Positions 40,471 through 49,308 of a DNA stretch of 64,000 nucleotides are shown here, in pieces. Positions within the stretch are counted from its first letter, which is position 1. The number at the start of each line of letters is the position of its first letter. The notes beneath the pieces were generated by a model that did not search any database, was not told where the DNA came from, and was given only the letters and a program-made list of their open reading frames with translations. The translations under genes and the position numbers were made by a program. The DNA lies in the NCBI RefSeq assembly GCF_003289625.1, contig NZ_QMBN01000002.1, positions 987,797 to 1,051,796 of the forward strand, written 5' to 3'. Source of the DNA: Microbacterium sp. SMR1. GTDB taxonomy: Bacteria > Actinomycetota > Actinomycetes > Actinomycetales > Microbacteriaceae.

Positions 40471-41955
40471 ATGACGCGCAAGGACGCCGTCGCCGCCGCG
40501 GGCGTGGCGCTCGACGATGAGGACATGGACGCCTTCACGATCGGCCGGCGCATCCGGCAGATCCGCACCGGACGAGGGATGACCCTCGACGACCTCGCCG
40601 CTGCCGTCGGGCGTGCGCCGAGCCAGCTCTCGATGATCGAGAACGGTCGCCGCGAGCCGAAGCTCTCGCTGCTCCGCACGATCGCGCGCGCCCTCGGCAC
40701 CTCGCTCGATGCGCTCCTCGAGTCCGAGGAGCTGGATGCCCGTGCCGCCCTGGAGATCGAGGTCGCCCGCGCGATGGCGGGGCCGACGTTCCGAAGCGCC
40801 GGGATCACGCCGTTCCGCATCCCGCGCGCCGTGCCCGACGAGGTGCTGCGCGCCCTTCTCGCGCTGCAGGGCGAGATCGAGCGGCTGCACGACGAGCGCG
40901 CCGCGACCCCCGAGGAGGCGCGGCGCGCCAACGTCGCCCTGCGGCGTCTTATGCGGACGCAGAACAACTACTTCCCCGAGCTCGAGCAGCAGGCGCGGGA
41001 GCTGCTGGCGGCGGTCGGGCACCCGGGCGGGCCGCTCACGCAGCGCACCGCGAGCGACATCGCGGGGCATCTCGGCTTCAGCATCCATTACGTCGCGGAT
41101 CTGCCGCAGACGACCAGAAGCGTCGCCGACCTCGCCCATGGGCGGCTCTACCTGTCGAGCCGCCTCGCTGCCGCGACGTCCGCCGATCCGCGGACCGCCG
41201 TGCTGCAGGCGCTGTCGAGCCGCATCCTCGGTCACACCGAGCCGGCCAGCTACGACGAGTTCCTGCGGCAGCGGGTGGAGACCAACTACCTCACCGGTGC
41301 CCTGCTGATCCCCGAGGCCGATGCCGTGCCCGCCCTGCGCGAGGCCAAGGAGCGGCGCGCGATTTCCATCGAGGATCTGCGCGACGCGTATTCGGTGACG
41401 TACGAGACCGCCGCGCACCGATTCACGAACCTCGCGACGGAGCATTTGGGCATCGCTGTGCACTTCCTCAAGGTTCACGAGTCGGGGACGATCACGAAGG
41501 CGTACGAGAACGACGACGTCGACTTCCCGACCGACCGCCTCGGCGCCATCGAGGGGCAGCTGTGCTGCCGGGAGTGGACGAGCCGCGCGGTCTTCGACGT
41601 CGATGACAGATTCAACCCGTACTACCAGTACACCGACACCGGCAACGGGACCTATTGGTGCACGGCTCGCGTCGAGCATTCGAGCGAGGGCGCGCACTCG
41701 GTCAGCGTCGGCGTGCGGTTCGATGACACGAAGTGGTTCCTCGGGCGCGACACACCCCATCGCGGGGTGTCACGGCACTCGGTCGACGTGTGCTGCCGAC
41801 GTGCGCCGGCCGACCTCGAGGAGCGGTGGCGTGCCGCCGCGTGGCCGAACGTGAAGACCCCGCGCACGCTGCTGGCGACTCTGCCGACCGGCGCTTTCCC
41901 GGGCGTAGACACGACTGATCTCTACGCGTTCCTGGAGGCACACGCCCCCTCCTGA
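40471..41955 (+). CDS. RamB/ScfR-family transcriptional regulator of the glyoxylate shunt
   Basis: The 494-residue protein has an N-terminal XRE helix-turn-helix ([37 protein letters not shown]; residues ~25-80), a middle region related to the ImmA/IrrE fold, and a C-terminal short-chain-acyl-sensing (ScfR) domain with [12 protein letters not shown]. Homologues (RamB, PrpR) sense acyl-CoA or related metabolites and regulate acetate/propionate genes. CAGAAT lies six bases before the ATG and no ribosome site is seen, so it may be leaderless. Its position opposite aceA supports the role. Confidence 0.9.
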   Translation: MTRKDAVAAAGVALDDEDMDAFTIGRRIRQIRTGRGMTLDDLAAAVGRAPSQLSMIENGRREPKLSLLRTIARALGTSLDALLESEELDARAALEIEVARAMAGPTFRSAGITPFRIPRAVPDEVLRALLALQGEIERLHDERAATPEEARRANVALRRLMRTQNNYFPELEQQARELLAAVGHPGGPLTQRTASDIAGHLGFSIHYVADLPQTTRSVADLAHGRLYLSSRLAAATSADPRTAVLQALSSRILGHTEPASYDEFLRQRVETNYLTGALLIPEADAVPALREAKERRAISIEDLRDAYSVTYETAAHRFTNLATEHLGIAVHFLKVHESGTITKAYENDDVDFPTDRLGAIEGQLCCREWTSRAVFDVDDRFNPYYQYTDTGNGTYWCTARVEHSSEGAHSVSVGVRFDDTKWFLGRDTPHRGVSRHSVDVCCRRAPADLEERWRAAAWPNVKTPRTLLATLPTGAFPGVDTTDLYAFLEAHAPS

Positions 41956-41974
41956 AGCACCCCGTCGGCTCGGG

Positions 41975-42664
41975 TCAGGGGGCGGCGTTCCACCGGGGGC
42001 GGTAGGGGGTGCCGGGGGCGGGCGAGGCAGTGTCGATCCCGGTCAGGACGGCGGCGGCGTCGGCGACGGGGAAGGTCGTCACCAGGCGGATGCCGTCGTC
42101 GGTGACACGCGCGTACACGAGCGCGGCGGCACCGGTGGATGCCGACAGCACGGTGACGTACTCGCCGCCGGCCTCGGACCGCGCCGCTGCGGGGGAGCGG
42201 AGCAGGCTCGTCGCCGCGTCCGTCACCCGTTCGAGCAGCGTCGGCCCCTCCGCCCAGGGCGCGAACGCACCGTCAGCGAGCCCGAACGCGCGGGCGAGCT
42301 CGGGGCCGAGCCAGCGTTCGCGCTTCAGGCCGTACGGCGTCGGCGTCAGCGAGAGCAGGTAGCCGTACACGTGAAGGAGGCCCGCGTTCCCGACCGGCCA
42401 GGCACTCGGCTCGCCGGCGAGATCGTGCAGCCGGTCGAAGACCGCACGGTCGAGCACGGGCGCACCGACGTTCTCGTCGACGATGGTCGACCGCGACCAG
42501 CGTGCGAAGCGACCGGATGCCGCATCCGCGGCGATCGATCGCGAGAGCCAGGGCACCGCGTCGAACGCCTGCCCGGCGTCGCCGCGCGCGGCGGTCGCGG
42601 CCGCCGCATCGAGTCGTCGGATCTCGTTCATCCGCAGTTCATCGACTGTGGGATTTGTGTCCAC
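41975..42664 (-). CDS. Conserved-looking protein of unknown function
   Basis: The frame gives 229 residues from a GTG at 42664; an ATG at residue 12 (MNEIRRLDAA) is also possible. The protein is soluble, Ala-rich and lacks Cys and obvious catalytic motifs. A distinctive stretch is YLLSLTPTPYGLKRERWLG (residues ~106-124). Codon use matches its neighbours. It is divergent from the HAD hydrolase of the phosphonate-type operon and convergent with the RamB-like gene. The family was not recognised. Confidence 0.7.
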   Translation of the reverse strand: MDTNPTVDELRMNEIRRLDAAAATAARGDAGQAFDAVPWLSRSIAADAASGRFARWSRSTIVDENVGAPVLDRAVFDRLHDLAGEPSAWPVGNAGLLHVYGYLLSLTPTPYGLKRERWLGPELARAFGLADGAFAPWAEGPTLLERVTDAATSLLRSPAAARSEAGGEYVTVLSASTGAAALVYARVTDDGIRLVTTFPVADAAAVLTGIDTASPAPGTPYRPRWNAAP

Positions 42665-42679
42665 GTGTGCACCTAACGA

Positions 42680-42694
42680 TGGACGAAGCGTCCA
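42680..42694. promoter_or_regulatory. Inverted repeat in the divergent promoter region of the phosphonate-type operon
   Basis: TGGACG-AAG-CGTCCA is a perfect 6-bp inverted repeat 17 bp upstream of the GTG start of the HAD gene and 15 bp from the divergent unknown gene. It could be an operator for the RpiR regulator encoded at the end of the operon. Confidence 0.4.
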
Positions 42695-42711
42695 ATCAGA
42701 AAGTCCGATCC

Positions 42712-43377
42712 GTGCCGAACCCTGCTCTCATCATCTTCGATTTCGACGGAACCGTCGCCCTCGGCGACGGGCCGGTGCTTGCCTACGCGCGTGCTGCCGC
42801 CGCTGCCTCCGGCGATCCCGACCGGTTCCTCGCCCGGGTCGACGACGGGCTGCGCGGCCGACCGTCCGGTGCTGGGGCGCCGCTCGACGCGTACGACGTG
42901 ATCCGCCTCGTGGCCGAGGACGCGGGGGTCGGGGCCGAGGCGCTGTCGCGTGCCTACCTCGACAGCCGCGCACTGCTGGGCACCGATCTCGCTCCCGTCG
43001 AGGCGCCGGTCGGGCTCGCCGCGGTCGCCGAACGCCTGCCGGCCGAGTGCGTCCTCGTCACCAATGCCCCGGCGACCCGCGTCGCGGAGACCCTCGACGC
43101 GCTCGGGCTCGGCGACGCCTTCGCGCGCATCGTCACCGACGCGGGCAAGCCCGCCGGACTCGAACGGCTGCTCGACGCGCCCGAGGTCCGTGACCGCCGG
43201 GTGCTCGCGGTCGGCGACATCTGGCGCAACGACCTCGAGCCCGCGCACCGGCGCGGACACGACACCGCGCTCGTCGGTCCGTGGACGGATGCCGCGGCAT
43301 CCCCGACCTTCCACGCCGACACGCTCACCGAACTGCTGCCGCGCATCGAAGCGTGGGCCGCGGCATCCGCCCCCTGA
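42712..43377 (+). CDS. HAD-superfamily hydrolase
   Basis: The protein of ~221 residues has HAD motif I FDFDGTVALGD, motif II LVTNAPATRVAET, a Lys in DAGKPAGLE and motif III VGDIWRNDLEPA. The alpha-helical cap places it among phosphoglycolate phosphatase/phosphonatase-like enzymes. The GTG at 42712 puts motif I at residue ~9, as is normal; an ATG at 42679 lies in an inverted repeat and has no ribosome site. Being upstream of a phosphonate-type ABC operon, it may release phosphate from an imported compound. Confidence 0.85.
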   Translation: MPNPALIIFDFDGTVALGDGPVLAYARAAAAASGDPDRFLARVDDGLRGRPSGAGAPLDAYDVIRLVAEDAGVGAEALSRAYLDSRALLGTDLAPVEAPVGLAAVAERLPAECVLVTNAPATRVAETLDALGLGDAFARIVTDAGKPAGLERLLDAPEVRDRRVLAVGDIWRNDLEPAHRRGHDTALVGPWTDAAASPTFHADTLTELLPRIEAWAAASAP

Positions 43378-43434
43378 CTCCGTACCCCTCTCACACCACT
43401 CCTTTCCCACCCCTCACCCGAAGGACATCCACTC

Positions 43435-44409
43435 ATGCGCACCACCCGACTTCTCGCCGCGGCCGCCGTCAGCGCCATCGCCGCCATCACCCTCGCCGGC
43501 TGCGCGGGCTCGCCCGCCGCCGGTGACACCCCTGAGGCCGCCGCCGACCCGACGTCGCTCGTGCTCGCGCTCGTCCCCTCGCAGGACCAGAACGGGCTCG
43601 TCGAGACCGCGGCTCCGCTCACCGACTACCTGAGCGACGAGCTCGGCATCGAGGTCACCGGTGTGGTCTCGAAGGACTATCAGGCCGCCGTCGAGGCGAT
43701 GGGCGCCGGCCAGGCGCAGATCGGCTTCCTCCCGTCGCTGCAGCTGTGGCAGGCCAACGACATGTACGGCGCTGACGTCGTGCTGCAGACCGAGCGCAAC
43801 GGCAACATCAGCTACCCCGCGCAGTTCATGACGAACAACCCCGACAAGTACTGCGACGACGCTCCCGTCGAGCGCGATGGGATGCTCTTCTGCAACGGCG
43901 CCGACGCGATGACGGGCCCCGCGGGCCTCGACTCGATCACCAAGGTGAAGGGCGCGAAGGTCGCCGTGCTCGGACCCGGGTCGCCCGCCGGCTACATCTA
44001 CCCGATCCTCGCGCTGCAGGAGGCCGGGCTCGACACCGACAGCGACATCGATCAGCTGCCCGTGACCGCGAACGACGCGTCGGTGCTCGCCGTCTACAAC
44101 GGTGACGCCGAAGTCGGGTTCAGCTTCTGGGACGCGCGCACGATCGTGAAGAAGGACACCCCGGACGTCGGGCAGAAGGTCGTCGTGTTCGCGATGACCG
44201 AGGAGATCCCGAACGACGGTGTCGCGCTGAGCTCGGACCTCTCGCCCGAGCTGCGCGAGCGCATCGCGACCGCGCTGGAGGACTTCTCGAACACCGCCGA
44301 GGGCTCGGAGGTGCTGCAGAGCATCTACTCGATCACGAAGCTCGCACCCGCCGACGCCTCGTCGCTCGACGTCGTCGCACGCGCCGCGCAGGCGCTCGGA
44401 CTGCAGTGA
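43435..44409 (+). CDS. Phosphonate/phosphite-type ABC transporter substrate-binding lipoprotein (PhnD-like)
   Basis: The 324-residue lipoprotein has a signal peptide with lipobox TLAGC and a PhnD/PtxB-type binding fold: [41 protein letters not shown] and [13 protein letters not shown]. It starts behind GAAGGA and its stop overlaps the ATPase gene (GTGA). The binding site cannot be matched to a given ligand by eye; phosphonate, phosphite, hypophosphite and phosphate esters are all possible. Confidence 0.88.
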   Translation: MRTTRLLAAAAVSAIAAITLAGCAGSPAAGDTPEAAADPTSLVLALVPSQDQNGLVETAAPLTDYLSDELGIEVTGVVSKDYQAAVEAMGAGQAQIGFLPSLQLWQANDMYGADVVLQTERNGNISYPAQFMTNNPDKYCDDAPVERDGMLFCNGADAMTGPAGLDSITKVKGAKVAVLGPGSPAGYIYPILALQEAGLDTDSDIDQLPVTANDASVLAVYNGDAEVGFSFWDARTIVKKDTPDVGQKVVVFAMTEEIPNDGVALSSDLSPELRERIATALEDFSNTAEGSEVLQSIYSITKLAPADASSLDVVARAAQALGLQ

Positions 44410-45224
44410 CCGACACCACTGCACGCGATGCCGGGGCCGCGGCCCCGGCATCGCCGTCGGGCATCCGACTGCACGACGTCACGGTGCGCTACCCGAACGG
44501 CACTCTCGGCCTGCGCGGGGTCTCGCTCGAGATCGGTGCGGGCGAGATGGTCGCCGTCGTCGGGCTGTCGGGATCGGGCAAGTCGACCCTCATCCGCACG
44601 ATCAACGGCCTCGTCCCCGTGACCTCGGGCGTGCTCGAGGTCGGCGGCGTGCGCGTCGACACGGCGCGTGGGCGCGAGCTGCGTCGCCTGCGCGGCGACA
44701 TCGGCATGGTGTTCCAGGGCTTCAACCTCGCCGGTCGCACGAGCGTGCTCAACAACGTCCTCGTCGGTCGCCTCGCCCATACCCCGGTGTGGCGCACCCT
44801 GCTGGGCGCCTACCGGTCCGACGACCGCCGCCTCGCCTTCGAGGCGCTCGAGCGCGTGGGGATGCTGCCGCGGGTCTGGGATCGCGCCGCCGCTCTCTCG
44901 GGAGGTCAGCAGCAGCGCGTCGCGATCGCCCGCGCCCTCGCGCAGCAGCCGCGCATCGTCCTGGCCGACGAGCCGGTCGCGAGCCTCGACCCGCCCACCG
45001 CGCACGGGGTCATGAAAGACCTCCAGCGCATCAACACCGAGCTCGGCATCACGGTGCTGGTGAACCTGCACCTGCTCGACCTGGCGCGCACCTACGGCGT
45101 GCGACTGATCGGGATGCGGGCGGGCGAGGTCGTCTACGACGGCCCGGCAGCGGATGCCTCCGACGCGGACTTCGCCGGCATCTACGGGCGATCGCTGACG
45201 GCCGAGGACCGGCTCGACGCATGA
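44406..45224 (+). CDS. PhnC-like ABC transporter ATPase
   Basis: The 272-residue ATPase has Walker [10 protein letters not shown], signature [12 protein letters not shown] and Walker [13 protein letters not shown]. The insert [20 protein letters not shown] is characteristic of PhnC. It starts at a GTG overlapping the binding-protein gene and is coupled (ATGA) to the first permease. Confidence 0.92.
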   Translation: MTDTTARDAGAAAPASPSGIRLHDVTVRYPNGTLGLRGVSLEIGAGEMVAVVGLSGSGKSTLIRTINGLVPVTSGVLEVGGVRVDTARGRELRRLRGDIGMVFQGFNLAGRTSVLNNVLVGRLAHTPVWRTLLGAYRSDDRRLAFEALERVGMLPRVWDRAAALSGGQQQRVAIARALAQQPRIVLADEPVASLDPPTAHGVMKDLQRINTELGITVLVNLHLLDLARTYGVRLIGMRAGEVVYDGPAADASDADFAGIYGRSLTAEDRLDA

Positions 45225-46021
45225 GCGCGCCCGCACTCGTCGTCCCGCCGCGACCCCGCGGACGTGCGGTGCCGTGGCTGGTCGGGGGGATCGTCACCGT
45301 GATCACGGTGGTCACCTGCCTTCCCGGCATCGGCGTCGGCCTCGACCTGTCGGGCATCGCGCGCAACTGGCAGCACGGAGCCGACAAGGTGCTCGGATTG
45401 CTGCAGCCGGACTGGACCTTCTTCCCGCGGACCGTCGCCCCGCTGCTGGAGACGCTCCAGATGGCGGTGATCGGCACCGCGGTGGGGGCCGCGCTCTCGC
45501 TGCCGCTGAGTCTGTGGGCGGCTCGGCCGACCAACCCGCGCCCGGTGCTGCGGGGTGCGGTCCGCGCGATGCTCAACATCGTCCGGAGCGTTCCCGACCT
45601 GCTGTCGGCGGCGATCCTGGTGGCGATGGTCGGGGTCGGCGCGCTGCCCGGCATCCTCGCCCTCGTGATCTTCAACGTCGGCATCATCGTGAAGCTGGTC
45701 TCCGAGCAGATCGACGCGATGGACACGGGGCCCCTCGAAGCGGGCCGCGCCGCGGGCGGGACGCAGCTTCAGATCAATCGTGCCCTCGCCCTGCCCGACA
45801 CCTGGCCCGCGTTCGCGGCGCAGACGCTGTACGTCCTCGAGCTCAACGTCCGCGCGTCGACCGTCCTGGGGCTCGTCGGCGCCGGCGGCATGGGCCTCAT
45901 CATCGACGCCGTGCGCACCTTCTACCGGTACGACCAGCTGTCGCTCATCATCCTGGAGATTCTCGTCGTCGTGCTCGTCATCGACGCCGCCAGCTCCGCC
46001 CTGCGACGGAGGCTCGCATGA
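45221..46021 (+). CDS. PhnE-like permease, first of two
   Basis: The 266-residue protein has about six transmembrane helices and the EAA-type loop in [40 protein letters not shown] and [15 protein letters not shown] are typical of PhnE. It is coupled to its neighbours at both ends (ATGA), consistent with a heterodimeric PhnE1-PhnE2 channel. Confidence 0.9.
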   Translation: MSAPALVVPPRPRGRAVPWLVGGIVTVITVVTCLPGIGVGLDLSGIARNWQHGADKVLGLLQPDWTFFPRTVAPLLETLQMAVIGTAVGAALSLPLSLWAARPTNPRPVLRGAVRAMLNIVRSVPDLLSAAILVAMVGVGALPGILALVIFNVGIIVKLVSEQIDAMDTGPLEAGRAAGGTQLQINRALALPDTWPAFAAQTLYVLELNVRASTVLGLVGAGGMGLIIDAVRTFYRYDQLSLIILEILVVVLVIDAASSALRRRLA

Positions 46022-46851
46022 CCGCTCCCGTTCTCGCCGATCCGCGACGCACGTCAGCGCCGGCCGTGCCCTCCCGCCCGCGTCGACGGGTGCGCACCGT
46101 GGTCGCCGCCGCCGTGACGATCGTCGTCATCCTGGCCTTCTGGTCGGTGGACATCACCTGGTCACGGCTGGCCGACTTGCCCGCCGAGCTCGTGCGCTAC
46201 GGCTGGCTCATGTTCTCGTCGCCGACCTGGGAGAAGCTGCCGGACGCTCTGTGGCAGACCTGGCAGAGCGTTCAGATGGCGTGGGTCGGGACCGTGCTCG
46301 GGGTCATCGTGGCCACACCGCTCAGCCTGGTGGCGGCCCGAGGGTTCGGTCCGGCATGGCTCCGCTCGATCCTGCGGTTCGTGTTCTCGACGATCCGCGC
46401 CGTTCCCGAGATCATCTTCGCGATCATCATCCTCTCGATGACCGGGCTCACGCCGCTCACCGGGGCGCTCGCCCTCGCGGTGAACGGCATCGGCACCCTC
46501 GGCAAGTGGGGGTACGAAGCCGTTGAAGCCGTCCCCGCCGGACCCATCGAAGCGGCGCGCGCGGCCGGGGGCAGCCCGGCGCAGGTGCTGCGATGGGGCG
46601 TGTGGCCGCAAGCGACCCCGGTGTTCCTGTCGTTCTGGCTCTACCGCTTCGAGATCAACGTGCGCTCGTCGGCCGTCCTCGGGCTCATCGGAGTCGGCGG
46701 GATCGGCGACATGCTGACGACCTACACCCAGTACCGTGAGTGGTCGACGGTGGGGATGCTGCTGATCGTCGTGATCGTCGTCACGATGACGATCGACGGC
46801 ATCTCGGGCCGCATCCGCCGACGGATCATGGAGGGCGCACGTGTCCGGTAA
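46018..46851 (+). CDS. PhnE-like permease, second of two
   Basis: The 277-residue permease has the same family motifs (LWQTWQSVQMAWVGT, RAVPEIIFAIIILSM, EAARAAGGSPAQVLRWGVWP). It should pair with the first permease. The RpiR regulator gene overlaps its 3' end by 11 bp. Confidence 0.9.
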   Translation: MTAPVLADPRRTSAPAVPSRPRRRVRTVVAAAVTIVVILAFWSVDITWSRLADLPAELVRYGWLMFSSPTWEKLPDALWQTWQSVQMAWVGTVLGVIVATPLSLVAARGFGPAWLRSILRFVFSTIRAVPEIIFAIIILSMTGLTPLTGALALAVNGIGTLGKWGYEAVEAVPAGPIEAARAAGGSPAQVLRWGVWPQATPVFLSFWLYRFEINVRSSAVLGLIGVGGIGDMLTTYTQYREWSTVGMLLIVVIVVTMTIDGISGRIRRRIMEGARVR

Positions 46852-47689
46852 CGCTCCGCCGACCGTGCGCATCCAGGCGCTCCGCAACGGGCTGCAGCCG
46901 ACCGAGCGCCGCGTCGCGGACGTGATCCTCGACGCGCCCGAGGTCGTGGTCGAACTCACCGCGCAGCAGCTGGCCGACCGTGCGGGGGTCGCGCGTTCGT
47001 CGGTGGTCCGCGCCTGTCAGACGTTCGGGTTCCGCGGCTATCCGCAGCTGCGGGTCGCGCTCGCCGCCGAACTCGGAGCGGCCGCGCCGGCGCCATCCGA
47101 CCACGGCGACGGGGCGCTCGGGCGCGTGCGCAGGTCGATCGATCGAGCCGCGTCGTCGCTGCCGGCGTCGACGAGCCTGCTCGAGGCTGACGAGGTCGAG
47201 CGAGCGGTGACGGCTGTGGTCGGCGCCGGCAGGCTGCTGGTCGTCGCCAACGGACTCTCGTCGCCGGTCGCGAGCGATCTCGCGATGCGCCTGACCGCCG
47301 TGGGGCGGCCCGCCGAGGTGATCGCCGACGTCATCGCGCAGCAGATCTCCGCTCGGCAGCTCGGCAGTCGTGACGTCTGCATCGTCGTGAGCGGCTCGGG
47401 CGCGAACGAGGCGAGTCTGCGGGCCGCGGCGGCGGCCGCGACCGGGGGAGCCGTCGTCATCGCGATCACCTCGTTCGCGGCATCCCCGCTCGTCGAACGA
47501 GCCACGCACGCGCTCGTCATCGCGCCGGCGGGGACGAGCTTCCGCGATGAGCTCGAGCACACGTCGCGGGCCGCGCACGCGCTGTTCGTCGAGGCTCTCG
47601 CCGACGAGGTGGCCGCGCGCCTGCCCGGCGGCGCGAGCGCCGTGCGCGCGCAGGTGCTCGAGGTCCTCTCCGACAATCTCGGGGCTTGA
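46841..47689 (+). CDS. RpiR/MurR-family transcriptional regulator
   Basis: The 282-residue protein starts at a GTG. An N-terminal HTH (LTAQQLADRAGVARSSVVRA) is followed by a SIS domain (residues ~115-260; VVANGLSSPVASDLA, IVVSGSGANEASLRA) that normally binds phosphorylated sugars. As the last gene of the phosphonate-type operon it probably regulates it. A SIS ligand domain hints that the true inducer, and perhaps the imported substrate, is a sugar phosphate-like compound. Confidence 0.9.
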   Translation: MSGNAPPTVRIQALRNGLQPTERRVADVILDAPEVVVELTAQQLADRAGVARSSVVRACQTFGFRGYPQLRVALAAELGAAAPAPSDHGDGALGRVRRSIDRAASSLPASTSLLEADEVERAVTAVVGAGRLLVVANGLSSPVASDLAMRLTAVGRPAEVIADVIAQQISARQLGSRDVCIVVSGSGANEASLRAAAAAATGGAVVIAITSFAASPLVERATHALVIAPAGTSFRDELEHTSRAAHALFVEALADEVAARLPGGASAVRAQVLEVLSDNLGA

Positions 47690-47697
47690 GCACGGGG

Positions 47698-49218
47698 TCA
47701 GGGGGAGAGGCGGAGGGCCGTCCAGACGGCGGCGCGGTCGGCGAAGCTCGACAGGTCGCGGCCGAGCAGGCGCTGGGCGAGGGCGATGCGCGTGCGGACG
47801 GTGTGTCGATGCACGCCGAGGGCGCGCGCCGTCGACTCGTGAGCGCCGTCGTGGTCGAGCCAGGCGACGAGCGTCGCCTCGAGCGCCGTACCGTGACGTG
47901 CATCGTGGGTGCGCAGCGGGGTGAGCTCGGCTCCGGCGCGGGCGCGAGCGGGCGCCGTCGCGAGATCGTCGAGCAGGTCGCCCGGGGCGTCGACGACATC
48001 GGTGACGGCACCCGGACGCCCGCGGTCGCGCGCGAGCCGGGCCCGGTCGCGGGCCGCCGTCACGTCGTCGTCGGTCACGGCCCCGGCGGTTCCGAGCCGC
48101 CACGACAGCCGCGCGGCGATGTCGTCGAGCATGGGCCGTTCGCCCGCCCCGACGATGAGGAGCACTCCGTCCTCGTCGCGACCGTAGAACAGTCGGCCCC
48201 CCGCGGCGTGATTGTCGAGCACTTCGCGGGCGCCCGTCGGCGCGTGCGCATCGGCCACGGCGACGACGTAGGGCGCGGCGGGGAAGCCGCCCCAGGCGTC
48301 GGTCGCCACCTTCCGTGCGAGGGTGAGATGCCCGTCGACGAGCAGGTCGACGAGCGCCGCCCGCAGTCCGCTCCACGCTCCCGCAGTCATCCGTCGCTGC
48401 TCGAGAGCAAGGCCCGTCATCGCGACGACGGCGGTGACGACCGCCCGGGCATCCTGGTCGAGCTCGATGCCGGCGGTGACGAGGACGCCCCGCTGACCGG
48501 CCGAGCCGAGGGTCTGCAGCGTCACGGGGTGCCCCGCCAGCCGCATGGCCGCCCCTGTCCCGCCGCCCCTGCGCAGGAGGGCCGCCGCCTCGGCGTCGAC
48601 GGCCCGGCGCAGGTCGTCGTCGACCGACGACCCGGCGGTCGAGTGCTCGTGCGTCAGTGCGCCCGAGGCGTCGTAGAGGCGGACCCACGCGCCGAGCTGG
48701 CGCGCGAGCTCGGCGAGCGTGGCATCGAAGCCGTCGGGGCGCAGAGCCGCGATCGCGAGGGCGCGCTGCGCGTCGAGCGCCCAGCTGCGCCTCGCGTACG
48801 CCTGTGCCGCGATCGCCTCGGCCGCCGCTCGGGCGACGGCGATGAACGGCGTGCGGTACGGCACCTCGAACAGCGGCATTCCCGCCGTGGTGCACGCGAC
48901 CCGGAGGGCATCGGGGATGCCGTCGCGGACGACCTCCGTGCCGAAGCCGAGCCCCCGCACTCCGCGCGCCCGCAGGCGGCCGACATAGGCCTCCGCCTCC
49001 GCGTCGGCGTCGGCGTCTCCAGCGAACTGGGTACCCGTCGTGAGGAGGACGACGTCTTCCGAGAGGAAGGGCGTCGGGTCGGCGAGATCCGAGCTGTGCA
49101 CCCAGCGCACGGGCGCGTCGAGGTTGGCGTCGTCGGCCGGTGTCGCGAGGCGCAGATCGAGCTCGCGCCGGGCCAGCAGCGCGCGGATCGTCGGCGACGG
49201 GTGAGCGGCGGCGGGCAT
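47698..49218 (-). CDS. PucR-family transcriptional regulator of the putrescine/GABA block
   Basis: The protein of ~506 residues has an N-terminal PucR domain (PTIRALLARRELDLRL, LLTTGTQF, VRGLGFGTEVVRDGIP), a middle GGDEF-like segment and a C-terminal PucR-type HTH (HDGAHESTARALGVHRHTVRTRI). Three in-frame ATGs exist (49233, 49224, 49218). TATAGG lies exactly six bases before 49218, so a leaderless start there is favoured. It is divergent from gabT. PucR proteins often control nitrogen-compound catabolism, so it is the likely regulator of the 49.3-58.8 kb genes. Confidence 0.9.
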   Translation of the reverse strand: MPAAAHPSPTIRALLARRELDLRLATPADDANLDAPVRWVHSSDLADPTPFLSEDVVLLTTGTQFAGDADADAEAEAYVGRLRARGVRGLGFGTEVVRDGIPDALRVACTTAGMPLFEVPYRTPFIAVARAAAEAIAAQAYARRSWALDAQRALAIAALRPDGFDATLAELARQLGAWVRLYDASGALTHEHSTAGSSVDDDLRRAVDAEAAALLRRGGGTGAAMRLAGHPVTLQTLGSAGQRGVLVTAGIELDQDARAVVTAVVAMTGLALEQRRMTAGAWSGLRAALVDLLVDGHLTLARKVATDAWGGFPAAPYVVAVADAHAPTGAREVLDNHAAGGRLFYGRDEDGVLLIVGAGERPMLDDIAARLSWRLGTAGAVTDDDVTAARDRARLARDRGRPGAVTDVVDAPGDLLDDLATAPARARAGAELTPLRTHDARHGTALEATLVAWLDHDGAHESTARALGVHRHTVRTRIALAQRLLGRDLSSFADRAAVWTALRLSP

Positions 49219-49308
49219 CGGCATCCTATACATGCTGGCGATAAGAGGTGGCATCACTGTACAACCCGGTGAATGCGGGTTGCGCGATGCGCGTCTTACT
49301 GTCGCGGA
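49219..49308. promoter_or_regulatory. Divergent promoter region pucR/gabT
   Basis: Rightward, TACTGT (49297-49302) lies six bases before the gabT ATG. Leftward, TATAGG (49230-49225) lies six bases before the regulator's ATG at 49218. Neither start has a Shine-Dalgarno sequence, so both transcripts look leaderless. The 90-bp space presumably holds the PucR binding site; no clear palindrome stands out. Confidence 0.5.

Noticed and set aside
42679..42711. ATG 42679 as start of the HAD hydrolase
   Set aside because: It lies at the edge of an inverted repeat, lacks a ribosome site and would add 11 residues before motif I; GTG 42712 gives the usual family N-terminus, though the ATG cannot be excluded.
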